43,939 bases of DNA. It comes from an uncultured Ruminococcus sp. Lineage in GTDB: Bacteria; Bacillota; Clostridia; Oscillospirales; Ruminococcaceae. How positions within the stretch are numbered: position 1 is the first letter of the stretch; each line of letters starts with the position of its first letter. The position numbers and the translations under genes were made by a program. The notes under the pieces are model-generated. The model was given only the letters and a program-made list of their open reading frames with translations. It ran no database searches and had not been told where the DNA came from. The stretch covers positions 70,389 through 114,327 of the forward strand of contig ONMB01000004.1 of the NCBI GenBank assembly GCA_900318825.1. The letters are read 5' to 3'. Below are positions 19,742 through 28,128 of the stretch, piece by piece.

Positions 19742-19802
19742 GGACAGGCGAGTGAGTCTGTCCGAACAGCATAGGCTGCACATCAATGGCGATGCGGAGC
19801 TT
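19742..19802 (+). promoter_or_regulatory. Candidate two-hairpin ANTAR target in the asnB leader
   Basis: Hairpin 1 pairs GGACAG (19742-19747) with CTGTCC (19758-19763) and can present hexaloop AGTGAG, though with a two-base bulge and a G-T closing pair. About ten bases on, hairpin 2 (19773-19802, two mismatches) presents hexaloop AATGGC. Both loops have A1 and G4, the ANTAR rule, and the second is identical to the gltB leader loop. A weak TTGTTT follows; no strong separate terminator is seen. A 30-codon ORF (19739-19831) overlaps it and may be chance. Confidence 0.4.
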
Positions 19803-19833
19803 GTTTATAACCTATTATTCGGAGTGATCTAAT

Positions 19834-21414
19834 ATGTGTACTATAATGGCATACTGCGGCGTCAGCGGCGGTACAGAAAAGGTGATGACCGGACTTAAAG
19901 CAACGGTCTCACGCGGCCCTGACGATCAGCGGATAGTAAAAGTTCCCGGAGGTCTTCTCGGCTTCCAGCGGCTTTCTATAATGGGACTTACTCCCGAGGG
20001 AATGCAGCCCTTTGAACTCGACGGCGATTTCGTTGTCTGCAACGGCGAGATCTACGGCTTCAGGAAGCAGCGTGACGAACTCATCAAGCTCGGCTACACC
20101 TTCAGAAGCGACAGCGACTGTGAGATACTGCTCCCGATGTACCGCGAATATGGCACGGATATGTTCGCAAAGCTCGATGCCGAGTTTGCCTGTGTCATAT
20201 ACGACGGCGCGACAGGAGAATTCATAGCCGCCCGTGATCCGATCGGAATACGCCCCCTCTATTACGGCAAGTCTGAGGACGGCACTGTGGCATTTGCAAG
20301 CGAGCCTAAAAACCTCGTAAAATGCTGCAAAAAGGTAATGCCGTTCCCGCCCGGACACTACTACAAGGACGGAGAGTTCCACTGTTACAATAATATTACC
20401 GCAGTTGAAAAGGTCAACCACGACGATCTGGAGACAGTTTGCCGCAATATCCACGATAAGCTCGTTGCAGGCGTGAAGAAGCGTCTTGATGCAGATGCAA
20501 AAGTGGGATTTCTGCTGTCCGGCGGACTCGATTCCTCACTTGTCTGCGCAATTGCTCAGCGCGAGAGTGACAAGCCTATCCGCACTTTTGCTATCGGCAT
20601 GAACACCGACGCTATCGACCTGAAATACGCCAAGCAGGTCGCTGACTACATTGGCAGTGACCACACTGAGATCATCATCACAAGAGATGATGTAATAAAT
20701 GCGCTCGATGAGGTAATACACCTTCTCGGCACATATGATATCACGACTATCCGCGCAAGTATGGGAATGTATCTGCTCTGCAAGGCTATCCATGAGCAGA
20801 CCGATATCCGTGTTCTGCTCACCGGCGAGATATCCGACGAGCTCTTCGGCTACAAATATACGGATTTCGCTCCCTCTGCCGAGGCATTTCAGGCGGAGTC
20901 GGTCAAGCGTGTACACGAGCTTCATATGTACGACGTTCTCCGTGCAGACCGCTGCATATCAGTAAACTCACTTGAAGCGAGAGTGCCGTTCGGTGACCTT
21001 GACTTCGTGAAGTACGTCATGGCGATAGATCCCGAGATGAAGCTGAATAAATACAACAAGGGCAAGTATCTCCTGCGCCACGCTTTTGAGGGAGACTACC
21101 TCCCGCACGATATTCTCTATCGTGAAAAGGCTGCATTCTCTGACGCTGTGGGACACTCAATGGTCGACTACCTCAAGGAATATGCGAACAACTACTATTC
21201 GGACGAGGAGTTCGAGCTGGAATGTACAAAGTTCAGTCACGCAAAGCCTTTCACCAAGGAATCGCTCTTGTACCGTGAGATATTCGAGAAATACTATCCG
21301 GATAACAGTGAGATGATAGTTGATTTCTGGATGCCCAACAAGGAATGGGAGGGCTGCAATGTAAACGATCCGTCCGCCCGTGTACTTTCCAACTATGGCG
21401 AGAGCGGAAAATAA
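19834..21414 (+). CDS. asnB: Asparagine synthase (glutamine-hydrolysing)
   Basis: Makes asparagine from aspartate, ATP and glutamine. 526 residues. The N-terminal nucleophile is C2 (MCTIMAYCG) with the class II amidotransferase motifs RGPDDQ and CNGEIYGFR. The C-terminal synthetase domain has the ATP pyrophosphatase loop LLSGGLDSSLV and GEISDELFGYKY. GGAG lies about ten bases before ATG 19834. The 125-bp gap from purF contains the candidate ANTAR hairpins. It is the last gene of the plus-strand nitrogen cluster; no convincing terminator was seen in the 80 bp downstream. Confidence 0.96.
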   Translation: MCTIMAYCGVSGGTEKVMTGLKATVSRGPDDQRIVKVPGGLLGFQRLSIMGLTPEGMQPFELDGDFVVCNGEIYGFRKQRDELIKLGYTFRSDSDCEILLPMYREYGTDMFAKLDAEFACVIYDGATGEFIAARDPIGIRPLYYGKSEDGTVAFASEPKNLVKCCKKVMPFPPGHYYKDGEFHCYNNITAVEKVNHDDLETVCRNIHDKLVAGVKKRLDADAKVGFLLSGGLDSSLVCAIAQRESDKPIRTFAIGMNTDAIDLKYAKQVADYIGSDHTEIIITRDDVINALDEVIHLLGTYDITTIRASMGMYLLCKAIHEQTDIRVLLTGEISDELFGYKYTDFAPSAEAFQAESVKRVHELHMYDVLRADRCISVNSLEARVPFGDLDFVKYVMAIDPEMKLNKYNKGKYLLRHAFEGDYLPHDILYREKAAFSDAVGHSMVDYLKEYANNYYSDEEFELECTKFSHAKPFTKESLLYREIFEKYYPDNSEMIVDFWMPNKEWEGCNVNDPSARVLSNYGESGK

Positions 21415-21508
21415 TATAGTGCCCGAAAAACTTGTTGTGCATTATCCTATATTGTGCGGCTGAGACATCAATCATTTTTGGTGGTAATAACAGTTCGTGA
21501 AAAACCAC

Positions 21509-21537
21509 TTGACATTTGCATATCTATGTGATATGAT
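21509..21537 (+). promoter_or_regulatory. Promoter of the trp operon
   Basis: TTGACA (21509-21514), a 17-base spacer and TATGAT (21532-21537). Transcription should start near 21544, directly before the T-box stem I. No other gene is seen in the 443-bp stretch from asnB to trpE. Confidence 0.85.
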
Positions 21538-21549
21538 TAAGTACGATAA

Positions 21550-21829
21550 AACCGTTGAGGCGGAGATAAAGCATTTCATGAATCCACAGAGAGCCCGCGT
21601 TGCTGAGAGTCGGGTGATAAACAGTCTTGCAAATGGACCGCTGAGGGCGCAGTCAAATGCCTTTGGGCAGAGTATTCTGCGACGTTGTGGCATACGTTAA
21701 TTGCCGGGGGTATGTTGGTACCCTGTTAAGTGCGCAGTTTTATGCTGCGAATCAAGGTGGCACCACGGATATTGCAATTATTCGTCCTTGACAGAAATCA
21801 AGTTATTCTGTCGGGGGCGTTTTTGTTTT
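21550..21829 (+). promoter_or_regulatory. Tryptophan T-box leader
   Basis: tRNA-sensing transcription attenuator. The stem I region contains AGAGAGCCCG and a distal-loop stretch TCGGGTGATAA, and a GCGG/CCGC base. The specifier is probably TGG at 21634-21636, in the usual AA-NNN-AC setting, which reads tRNA-Trp. The T-box core AAGGTGGCACCACGG lies at 21754-21768; its TGGC bulge would pair with GCCA, fitting the G discriminator of tRNA-Trp. Uncharged tRNA-Trp should favour the antiterminator and so expression of trpE and the genes after it. Confidence 0.92.
21783..21829 (+). terminator. T-box terminator hairpin
   Basis: A 14-bp stem with CGTCCTTGACAGAA as 5' arm and TTCTGTCGGGGGCG as 3' arm is followed by TTTTTGTTTT. 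The CCTT of its 5' arm also pairs with AAGG of the T-box core, giving the mutually exclusive antiterminator. Confidence 0.9.
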
Positions 21830-21857
21830 ACACCTCCGGCAACGGAGGTGTATTTTT

Positions 21858-23324
21858 ATGCAGATAAAACCCGATCTTTCCACGGTCATGCAATTCGCCG
21901 ACTGCGGAGAATACAATGTCTTTCCAGTGAGCTGTGAGATGCTTTCCGACATCTGCACGCCGATAGAGGCAGTGAGAAAGCTCAAAAATGTTTCCTCGCA
22001 CTGCTTTATGCTCGAATCCGTGACTGACAGCGACAACTGGGGACGATACACATTTTTAGGCTATGATCCCAAGACCTGTGTTACTGCTTGCGGCAATAAG
22101 CTGACAGTCGGAGATATGACGATGACGACTGAAGATCCTGCTGTTCAGATACGAGAACTGCTCTCTCATTACAAAAGCCCCAAGCTCGAATATCTGCCGC
22201 CGTTCACAGGTGGACTTACAGGATATTTTTCCTATGACTACCTTGCGTACAGCGAGAAAAAGCTCCAGACCAATATCCCTGATTCTGAGAATTTCAAGGA
22301 CGTTGACCTCATGCTTTTTGACAAGGTGATCGCCTTTGACAATCTCCGTCAGAAGATAATACTCATTGCAAATATGCAGCTTTCAGAGGGCGAAGCAGGC
22401 TACAACAAGGCAGTTCTTGAGCTCAATCAGATGGCAGAGCTGCTCCGTAACGGAGAATGCTCCGATGAGCCGAAGGGACATCTGAAAAGTGAAGTCAAGC
22501 CGCTTTTCAGCAAAGATGAATTTTGCGGAATGGTGAAAAATGCGCAGAAGCACATCACCGAGGGAGATATTTTCCAGGTGGTGCTGTCCAACCGTCTCAG
22601 TGCTGATTTTGAGGGCAGTCTGTTTGACACATACCGTGTTCTGCGGACGATAAACCCTTCACCTTATATGTTCTATTTCTCCGGAACAGACGTTGAGATA
22701 GCAGGCGCTTCCCCTGAGACACTTGTCAAGCTCGAGGACGGTGTTCTCCATACCTTCCCGCTTGCAGGCACGAGACCGCGCGGAAAGTCCGAAAAGGAAG
22801 ACAAAGAGCTTGAAGCAAACCTGCTTGCAGATGAAAAAGAGCTTGCAGAACACAATATGCTTGTTGATCTTGGAAGAAATGACCTCGGAAAGATCAGCCG
22901 GTTCGGAACTGTTGAGGTCGAAAAGCTCCACTGCATACAGCGTTTTTCCCACGTTATGCACATCGGCTCGACCGTGCGCGGCGAGATAGATGACAAGCAT
23001 GACGCTCTTGATGCAGTTCGTGCTGTGCTGCCGGCTGGAACGCTCTCCGGCGCTCCTAAGATAAGGGCTTGTCAGCTTATCGCAGAGCTTGAGCAGAACA
23101 AGCGCGGAATATACGGCGGTGCGATCGGATATATCGACTTTACGGGCAATCTTGATACCTGTATCGCTATCCGTATCGCTTATAAGAAAAACGGCAGGGT
23201 ATTTGTCAGAAGCGGCGCAGGAATAGTTGCCGATTCTGTTCCCGAAAAGGAATACACTGAATGTATAAACAAAGCCGCTGCGGTGGTAAATGCACTGAAA
23301 CTTGCAGAGGAGGCGGACTTATGA
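21858..23324 (+). CDS. trpE: Anthranilate synthase component I
   Basis: Converts chorismate to anthranilate with ammonia supplied by TrpG. 488 residues. Feedback-site motif MLESVTDSD resembles the LLES tryptophan-binding element. The chorismate-binding C-terminal part is intact (FQVVLSNRL, GASPETLV, FPLAGTRPRG, LDLGRND-type VDLGRNDLG, LPAGTLSGAPK, GAIGYIDF). The start ATG 21858 is preceded by GGAGG with nine bases between. Its stop overlaps the trpG start in ATGA, indicating coupled translation of the two subunits. Confidence 0.97.
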   Translation: MQIKPDLSTVMQFADCGEYNVFPVSCEMLSDICTPIEAVRKLKNVSSHCFMLESVTDSDNWGRYTFLGYDPKTCVTACGNKLTVGDMTMTTEDPAVQIRELLSHYKSPKLEYLPPFTGGLTGYFSYDYLAYSEKKLQTNIPDSENFKDVDLMLFDKVIAFDNLRQKIILIANMQLSEGEAGYNKAVLELNQMAELLRNGECSDEPKGHLKSEVKPLFSKDEFCGMVKNAQKHITEGDIFQVVLSNRLSADFEGSLFDTYRVLRTINPSPYMFYFSGTDVEIAGASPETLVKLEDGVLHTFPLAGTRPRGKSEKEDKELEANLLADEKELAEHNMLVDLGRNDLGKISRFGTVEVEKLHCIQRFSHVMHIGSTVRGEIDDKHDALDAVRAVLPAGTLSGAPKIRACQLIAELEQNKRGIYGGAIGYIDFTGNLDTCIAIRIAYKKNGRVFVRSGAGIVADSVPEKEYTECINKAAAVVNALKLAEEADL

Positions 23325-23890
23325 TACTGCTTATTGATAATTACGACAGTTTCTCATACAATCTCTACCAGATGATCGGAGAGATCGAACCTGATATCAA
23401 AGTGATACGAAATGATGAGATGACAGTCGCAGAGATTGAAAAACTTGCGCCCGACAGGATAATCATTTCTCCCGGTCCCGGCAGACCGCAGGACGCAGGT
23501 ATCATAATCGAAGCTGCTAAGACTGTTTGCAGAAATATCCCTACATTGGGCGTATGCCTCGGTCATCAGGCGATATGTCAGGCATACGGCGGACGCATAA
23601 CTTACGCAAAGCAGCTCATGCACGGCAAACAGTCCGAAGTGAGCGTAACGGCAGCAACACCGCTCTTTGAAGGCTTGCCGGAACGTTTCCCGGTCGCAAG
23701 ATACCATTCACTTGCAGCTGATCCCGAGCAGCTCCCCGAGTGTTTAGAGGTCACAGCAGCTACTGATGACGGCGAGATAATGGCGGTGCAGCACAGGGAA
23801 TACCCGATATACGGCGTACAGTTCCACCCCGAATCAATACTGACACCCAACGGCAGAACAATACTCAAGAACTTTTTTGGAGGTAAGTAA
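23321..23890 (+). CDS. trpG: Anthranilate synthase component II (glutamine amidotransferase)
   Basis: Class I amidotransferase that feeds ammonia to TrpE. About 189 residues. The family start [15 protein letters not shown], nucleophile Cys in LGVCLGHQA and the catalytic His-Glu in VQFHPESI are all seen. The start is ATG 23321 inside an ATGA overlap with trpE; a longer frame from 23261 is only read-in within trpE. A dual role in p-aminobenzoate synthesis, known for some Firmicutes, cannot be judged here. Confidence 0.96.
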   Translation: MILLIDNYDSFSYNLYQMIGEIEPDIKVIRNDEMTVAEIEKLAPDRIIISPGPGRPQDAGIIIEAAKTVCRNIPTLGVCLGHQAICQAYGGRITYAKQLMHGKQSEVSVTAATPLFEGLPERFPVARYHSLAADPEQLPECLEVTAATDDGEIMAVQHREYPIYGVQFHPESILTPNGRTILKNFFGGK

Positions 23891-23891
23891 G

Positions 23892-24917
23892 ATGATTAAG
23901 GAAGCAATAGTAAAGATAGTTGACAAGCAGGACCTGACATATGATGAAGCCTATCAGGTAATGAGCGAGATAATGTCCGGACAGACCACTGCAACTCAGA
24001 ATGCTGCATTTTTAGCGGCACTTTCCACCAAGAGCACTAAGACTGAGACTATCGACGAGATAACAGGCTGTGCGGCTGCCATGCGTGATGCGGCAACACG
24101 CTTCGAGAATGACCTTGATCTGCTGGAGATCGTCGGTACAGGAGGAGATAACGCTCACAGCTTCAACATTTCCACTACTTCGGCTTTTGTCATCGCAGCG
24201 GCAGGCATAAAGGTCGCAAAGCACGGCAACCGTGCTGCATCTTCCCTCTGCGGAACAGCAGACTGCCTTGAGGCACTGGGCGTTAACATAGACCTTTCAC
24301 CTGAGCAGTGCAAGGAGCTGCTTGAAAAGGCTGGCTTCTGCTTCTTCTTCGCGCAGAAATACCACACCTCAATGAAGTATGTCGGCGGTATCAGAAAAGA
24401 GCTCGGCATTAGGACAGTGTTCAATGTCCTCGGACCGCTGACCAATCCCTCTTACCCGAACCATCATCTGCTCGGAGTATATGATTCTTCACTGGTAGAG
24501 CCTGTTGCACAGGTCCTGATGAAGCTGGGTTCAAAGACTGGTATGGTAGTTTACGGCAACGACAAGCTCGACGAGATCTCTCTCAGCGCTTCGACAACTG
24601 TATGCGAATACCGTGACGGTTGGCTGAAAACCTATGATATCACACCGGAGCAGTTTGGCTTTGAAAGATGTGCAAAGTCCGATCTTGTTGGCAGCGCTCC
24701 CGATGAGAATGCCGAGATCACAAAGAACATCTTAAAGGGCGAGAAAGGTCATAAGCGCAATGCAGTTCTTCTGAATGCCGGTGCGGCTATCTATGTGGGC
24801 GGCAAGGCAGCTTCTCTTGAGGAGGGCGTAAAACTGGCTGCTGAAATGATAGACAGCGGCAAAGCACTTGCTGTTCTTGAAAAAGTGATCGAGCTTTCCA
24901 ACGGGGGTAAGGTATGA
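23892..24917 (+). CDS. trpD: Anthranilate phosphoribosyltransferase
   Basis: Adds phosphoribosyl from PRPP to anthranilate. 341 residues, normal. PRPP and anthranilate motifs are visible: [46 protein letters not shown] and YGNDKLDE. The start is ATG 23892 with GGAGG upstream; an in-frame ATG at 23877 lies inside trpG. The stop overlaps the trpC start in ATGA. Confidence 0.96.
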   Translation: MIKEAIVKIVDKQDLTYDEAYQVMSEIMSGQTTATQNAAFLAALSTKSTKTETIDEITGCAAAMRDAATRFENDLDLLEIVGTGGDNAHSFNISTTSAFVIAAAGIKVAKHGNRAASSLCGTADCLEALGVNIDLSPEQCKELLEKAGFCFFFAQKYHTSMKYVGGIRKELGIRTVFNVLGPLTNPSYPNHHLLGVYDSSLVEPVAQVLMKLGSKTGMVVYGNDKLDEISLSASTTVCEYRDGWLKTYDITPEQFGFERCAKSDLVGSAPDENAEITKNILKGEKGHKRNAVLLNAGAAIYVGGKAASLEEGVKLAAEMIDSGKALAVLEKVIELSNGGKV

Positions 24918-25702
24918 CGATACTTGACACTCTCGCTGACAGTGCAAGACAGCGTGTGCAGGCTGCTAAGAAGCAGGTGAGTCCTGATGAGATACGCAGC
25001 AGGGCATTATCACTTCCTGCGGGTGGCTTTGAATTTGAAAAGGCACTTGCAAAGCCTGATATCTCGTTTATCTGTGAGTGCAAAAAGGCGTCACCGTCAA
25101 AAGGCATCATTGCTGAGGATTTTCCGTATCTCCAGATAGCAAGGGATTATCAGCAGGCAGATGCGGACTGCATATCTGTGCTGACTGAGCCGACTAAATT
25201 CTTAGGCTGTGACGAATACCTCCGTGAGATAGCTGCGGCTGTGGATATCCCTTGTCTCCGCAAGGATTTCACGGTAGATGAGTATATGATCTACGAGGCA
25301 AAGCTGCTGGGTGCCCGAGCTGTTCTGCTGATATGTGCGATACTTGATGAGCAGCAGATAAAGGAATACATCGGCATTTGTGACAAGCTGGGCATTTCGG
25401 CGCTTGTTGAGGCACATGATGAAGCAGAGATCACGATGGCTAAGAACTGCGGTGCAAGGATCATCGGTGTGAATAACCGCAACTTGAAGGACTTCACGGT
25501 CGACGTTGAAAACAGCCGCAGAATGAGGGAACTTGTCCCTGAGGATATACTGTTCGTATCTGAGAGCGGCATACAGACTGCGAAGGATATCGAGCAGCTG
25601 CGGAATATGGGTGTCAATGCAGCTCTCATCGGTGAAACACTTATGCGGGCTGCCGACAAGTCAGCTAAACTGAGAGAGCTGAAAGGCATACGACACGAAT
25701 AA
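24914..25702 (+). CDS. trpC: Indole-3-glycerol phosphate synthase
   Basis: Closes the indole ring of carboxyphenylaminodeoxyribulose phosphate. 262 residues, a single-domain TIM barrel, so not a TrpC-TrpF fusion. Catalytic Lys and Glu positions are seen in [40 protein letters not shown] and VSESGI. It overlaps trpD. Downstream, trpF would be expected, but only a short remnant-like stretch is found before trpB. Confidence 0.96.
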   Translation: MTILDTLADSARQRVQAAKKQVSPDEIRSRALSLPAGGFEFEKALAKPDISFICECKKASPSKGIIAEDFPYLQIARDYQQADADCISVLTEPTKFLGCDEYLREIAAAVDIPCLRKDFTVDEYMIYEAKLLGARAVLLICAILDEQQIKEYIGICDKLGISALVEAHDEAEITMAKNCGARIIGVNNRNLKDFTVDVENSRRMRELVPEDILFVSESGIQTAKDIEQLRNMGVNAALIGETLMRAADKSAKLRELKGIRHE

Positions 25703-25792
25703 AAATGTGCGGCAAAGAGTGCAAAACAGAACGCCGCAAATGACTTTGAGAAAAAGCGTGAGTTTGCAAATACAGTCAGGAGGAAATTATGA
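25703..25792 (+). pseudogene. trpF: Probable remnant of trpF (phosphoribosylanthranilate isomerase)
   Basis: After the trpC stop, the frame stays open for 29 codons and ends in [17 protein letters not shown], whose pattern resembles the usual C-terminal helix of TrpF (K-D-x-E-K-I-R-E-F-hydrophobic-x-x-V-R). Its TGA overlaps the trpB ATG in ATGA, the coupling expected of an intact trpF-trpB junction. At the other end AAAATGTGCGGC could encode K-M-C-G, like the KICG start of TrpF, in another frame. This fits an internal deletion of almost the whole gene. The similarity is by eye over a short stretch. Confidence 0.5.
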
Positions 25793-26979
25793 CAAACAGT
25801 AAAGGAAGGTTCGGAGTACACGGCGGACAGTATATCCCCGAAACTCTGATGAATGCGGTGATCGAGCTGGAAAAGGCTTATGAGCACTACAAAAATGATA
25901 CCGAATTCAATAAGGAGCTGACAGCTCTGCTCAACGAATATGCAGGCAGACCGTCGCTTCTGTACTACGCCGATAAGATGACAAAGGATCTGGGCGGTGC
26001 TAAGATATATCTCAAGCGCGAGGATCTGAACCATACAGGCTCTCACAAGATAAACAACGTTCTCGGACAGGCGCTGCTTGCAAAGAAAATGGGCAAAACA
26101 CGTCTCATCGCTGAGACAGGTGCCGGACAGCACGGCGTGGCAACTGCAACTGCGGCAGCTCTGTTGAATATGGAGTGCGTAGTGTTCATGGGAGAGGAAG
26201 ATACAAAGCGTCAGGCACTGAACGTTTACCGTATGAAGCTGCTGGGAGCGCAGGTAGTACCCGTTACCTCCGGAACAGCAACTCTTAAAGATGCTGTGTC
26301 TGAGGCTATGAGAGAGTGGACCTCACGCATTGACGATACACATTATTGTCTGGGTTCTGTCATGGGACCTCACCCGTTCCCGACGATCGTCCGTGATTTT
26401 CAGGCAGTCATTTCCCGTGAATCAAGAGCGCAGATACTTGAAGCAGAGGGACGCCTTCCTGATGCAGTAATAGCCTGTGTAGGCGGCGGCTCAAATGCTA
26501 TCGGCAGCTTCTATCATTACATTCCCGACAAGGACGTCCGCCTGATAGGCTGTGAAGCAGCAGGACGCGGTATCGATACCTTTGAGACTGCGGCAACAGT
26601 CAACACAGGCAGACTGGGCATCTTCCACGGTATGAAGTCCTATTTCTGTCAGGACGAATACGGTCAGATCGCACCTGTATATTCTATTTCGGCAGGACTT
26701 GACTATCCCGGTATAGGTCCTGAGCACGCACATCTTCACGATATCGGACGTGCGGAATATGTTCCCGTGACAGACGATGAAGCAGTCAACGCATTTGAAT
26801 ATCTTTCACGCACTGAGGGTATAATCCCGGCGATAGAATCAGCACACGCAGTTGCATATGCAATGAAGCTGGCTCCGACAATGGACAAGGACAAGATCAT
26901 TGTCATTACAATTTCAGGCAGAGGTGACAAGGACTGTGCTGCCATAGCACGTTACAGAGGAGAGGAAATCTATGAGTAA
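25789..26979 (+). CDS. trpB: Tryptophan synthase beta chain
   Basis: PLP enzyme joining indole and serine to tryptophan. 396 residues. The PLP lysine lies in [14 protein letters not shown], the substrate loop in [13 protein letters not shown], and the phosphate-binding loop in [12 protein letters not shown]. The start ATG 25789 follows CAGGAGG. The end overlaps trpA by 8 bases, as expected for subunits of one complex. Confidence 0.97.
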   Translation: MTNSKGRFGVHGGQYIPETLMNAVIELEKAYEHYKNDTEFNKELTALLNEYAGRPSLLYYADKMTKDLGGAKIYLKREDLNHTGSHKINNVLGQALLAKKMGKTRLIAETGAGQHGVATATAAALLNMECVVFMGEEDTKRQALNVYRMKLLGAQVVPVTSGTATLKDAVSEAMREWTSRIDDTHYCLGSVMGPHPFPTIVRDFQAVISRESRAQILEAEGRLPDAVIACVGGGSNAIGSFYHYIPDKDVRLIGCEAAGRGIDTFETAATVNTGRLGIFHGMKSYFCQDEYGQIAPVYSISAGLDYPGIGPEHAHLHDIGRAEYVPVTDDEAVNAFEYLSRTEGIIPAIESAHAVAYAMKLAPTMDKDKIIVITISGRGDKDCAAIARYRGEEIYE

Positions 26980-27745
26980 TATCAGAAAAGCCTTTGAAAA
27001 CGGGAAGGCATTCATACCGTTCATAACCTGCGGAGATCCCGATCTTGAAACTACTGCGGCAGCTGTTCGTGCAATGGCAGAAAACGGTGCTGATCTTATC
27101 GAGCTTGGCATACCCTTTTCCGATCCGACAGCAGAAGGACCTGTTATACAGGGAGCTAATATAAGAGCACTGAAAGGCAATGTTACCACAGACAAGGTAT
27201 TTGCTCTTGTGGAAGAGCTGCGCAAGGACGTATCTGTTCCTATGGTGTTCATGACCTATGCAAACGTAGTCTATTCCTACGGTGCGGACAGATTTATGCA
27301 GAGATGTGCTGAGACCGGCATCGACGGAATAATCCTGCCCGACCTGCCCTTTGAGGAAAAAGAAGAGTTTTCCGAGCCTGCAAAGAAGTACGGCATTGAC
27401 ATTATTTCCCTTATCGCACCGACTTCTGCTGATCGTATCGCTATGATCGCAAAGGAAGCGCAGGGCTTTATATATGTTGTGTCAAGTCTCGGAGTTACAG
27501 GAATACGAAGCGAGATAAGCACTGATCTTTCGGAAATAGTTAAGGTCATTCGTGAAAATACGGATATTCCATGTGCAGTTGGCTTCGGTATTTCAACACC
27601 GGAGCAGGCAAAGTCAATGGCAGCGGTGTCCGACGGCGCGATAGTCGGCTCTGCAATTATCAGGCTTCTGGAAAAACACGGCAAAAGTGCCCCTGAGTTT
27701 ATAGGCGATTATGTAAGAGAAATGAAAGAGGCTGTCATAGGATAA
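26972..27745 (+). CDS. trpA: Tryptophan synthase alpha chain
   Basis: Cleaves indole-3-glycerol phosphate to indole, which is channelled to TrpB. 257 residues, TIM barrel. The catalytic Glu and Asp lie in [19 protein letters not shown], and other family segments are [21 protein letters not shown] and [11 protein letters not shown]. Its start lies in the last codons of trpB. It is the last trp gene and is followed by a terminator. Confidence 0.97.
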   Translation: MSNIRKAFENGKAFIPFITCGDPDLETTAAAVRAMAENGADLIELGIPFSDPTAEGPVIQGANIRALKGNVTTDKVFALVEELRKDVSVPMVFMTYANVVYSYGADRFMQRCAETGIDGIILPDLPFEEKEEFSEPAKKYGIDIISLIAPTSADRIAMIAKEAQGFIYVVSSLGVTGIRSEISTDLSEIVKVIRENTDIPCAVGFGISTPEQAKSMAAVSDGAIVGSAIIRLLEKHGKSAPEFIGDYVREMKEAVIG

Positions 27746-27801
27746 GCCTCATAGCCTGACGCAGCAGCGTTAATTATTGCAAAACCGGAATATATGGCAA
27801 G

Positions 27802-27835
27802 AGCCTTGCACTCATAGTGAGAGCAAGGCTTTTTT
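27802..27835 (+). terminator. Intrinsic terminator of the trp operon
   Basis: AGCCTTGC (27802-27809) pairs with GCAAGGCT (27823-27830), with further CTC/GAG pairing inside, followed by six T. Confidence 0.88.
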
Positions 27836-27905
27836 GTTGATATCTGAGCTGCAAACTGCTTGCTAAATAGCTTGTAAAAGGCTGAGTATAGCTGCTTCAA
27901 GCTCT

Positions 27906-27973
27906 TATAGTCTCTGTCTATAATAAACAATAATCCTTTTGTATTGGACAAAAGCCTATCTGTATGGTATGAT
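27906..27973 (+). promoter_or_regulatory. Conserved dyad promoter A, before the ABC transporter
   Basis: Dyad TATAG-N7-CTATA(A) (27906-27923), six bases, then ATAATCC (27930-27936), TTTTGTAT, -35 TGGACA (27945-27950), 17 bases and -10 TATGAT (27968-27973). The same parts with identical spacing recur at 34500 and 37476. The dyad is centred about -65 and the ATAATCC block reaches the -35, the two-site layout of LysR-type activators. The dyad resembles the streptococcal MET-box (TATAG-N7-CTATA). Confidence 0.8.
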
Positions 27974-28004
27974 TAGTTCATCGAAGAAAACAGGAGTGAA
28001 GAAC

Positions 28005-28055
28005 ATGAAAAATTACAGATACATCATTAACTCGGAGCGAATGCGATGTTGCTGA
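28005..28055 (+). CDS. Putative 16-residue leader peptide ending Cys-Cys
   Basis: A short ORF encoding MKNYRYIINSERMRCC starts at ATG 28005, eight bases after GGAG, about 25 bases into the predicted transcript from promoter A. Two Cys codons directly precede the stop, so ribosomes could slow here when cysteinyl-tRNA is scarce. No convincing terminator was found between it and the transporter gene at 28129; control could act through downstream RNA structure or translation. The gene-free stretch 27746-28128 otherwise holds only the trp terminator and promoter A. Confidence 0.45.
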   Translation: MKNYRYIINSERMRCC

Positions 28056-28128
28056 ACGTTTGCTTCATAAGGTATCAATAATTTGTAATAACTTGAAATC
28101 AATAATGATGTTTTGAAAGGTGATAAAT

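Noticed and set aside
19739-19831. 30-codon ORF before asnB
   Set aside because: No good ribosome binding site, and it overlaps the two leader hairpins; more likely a by-product of the structured RNA.
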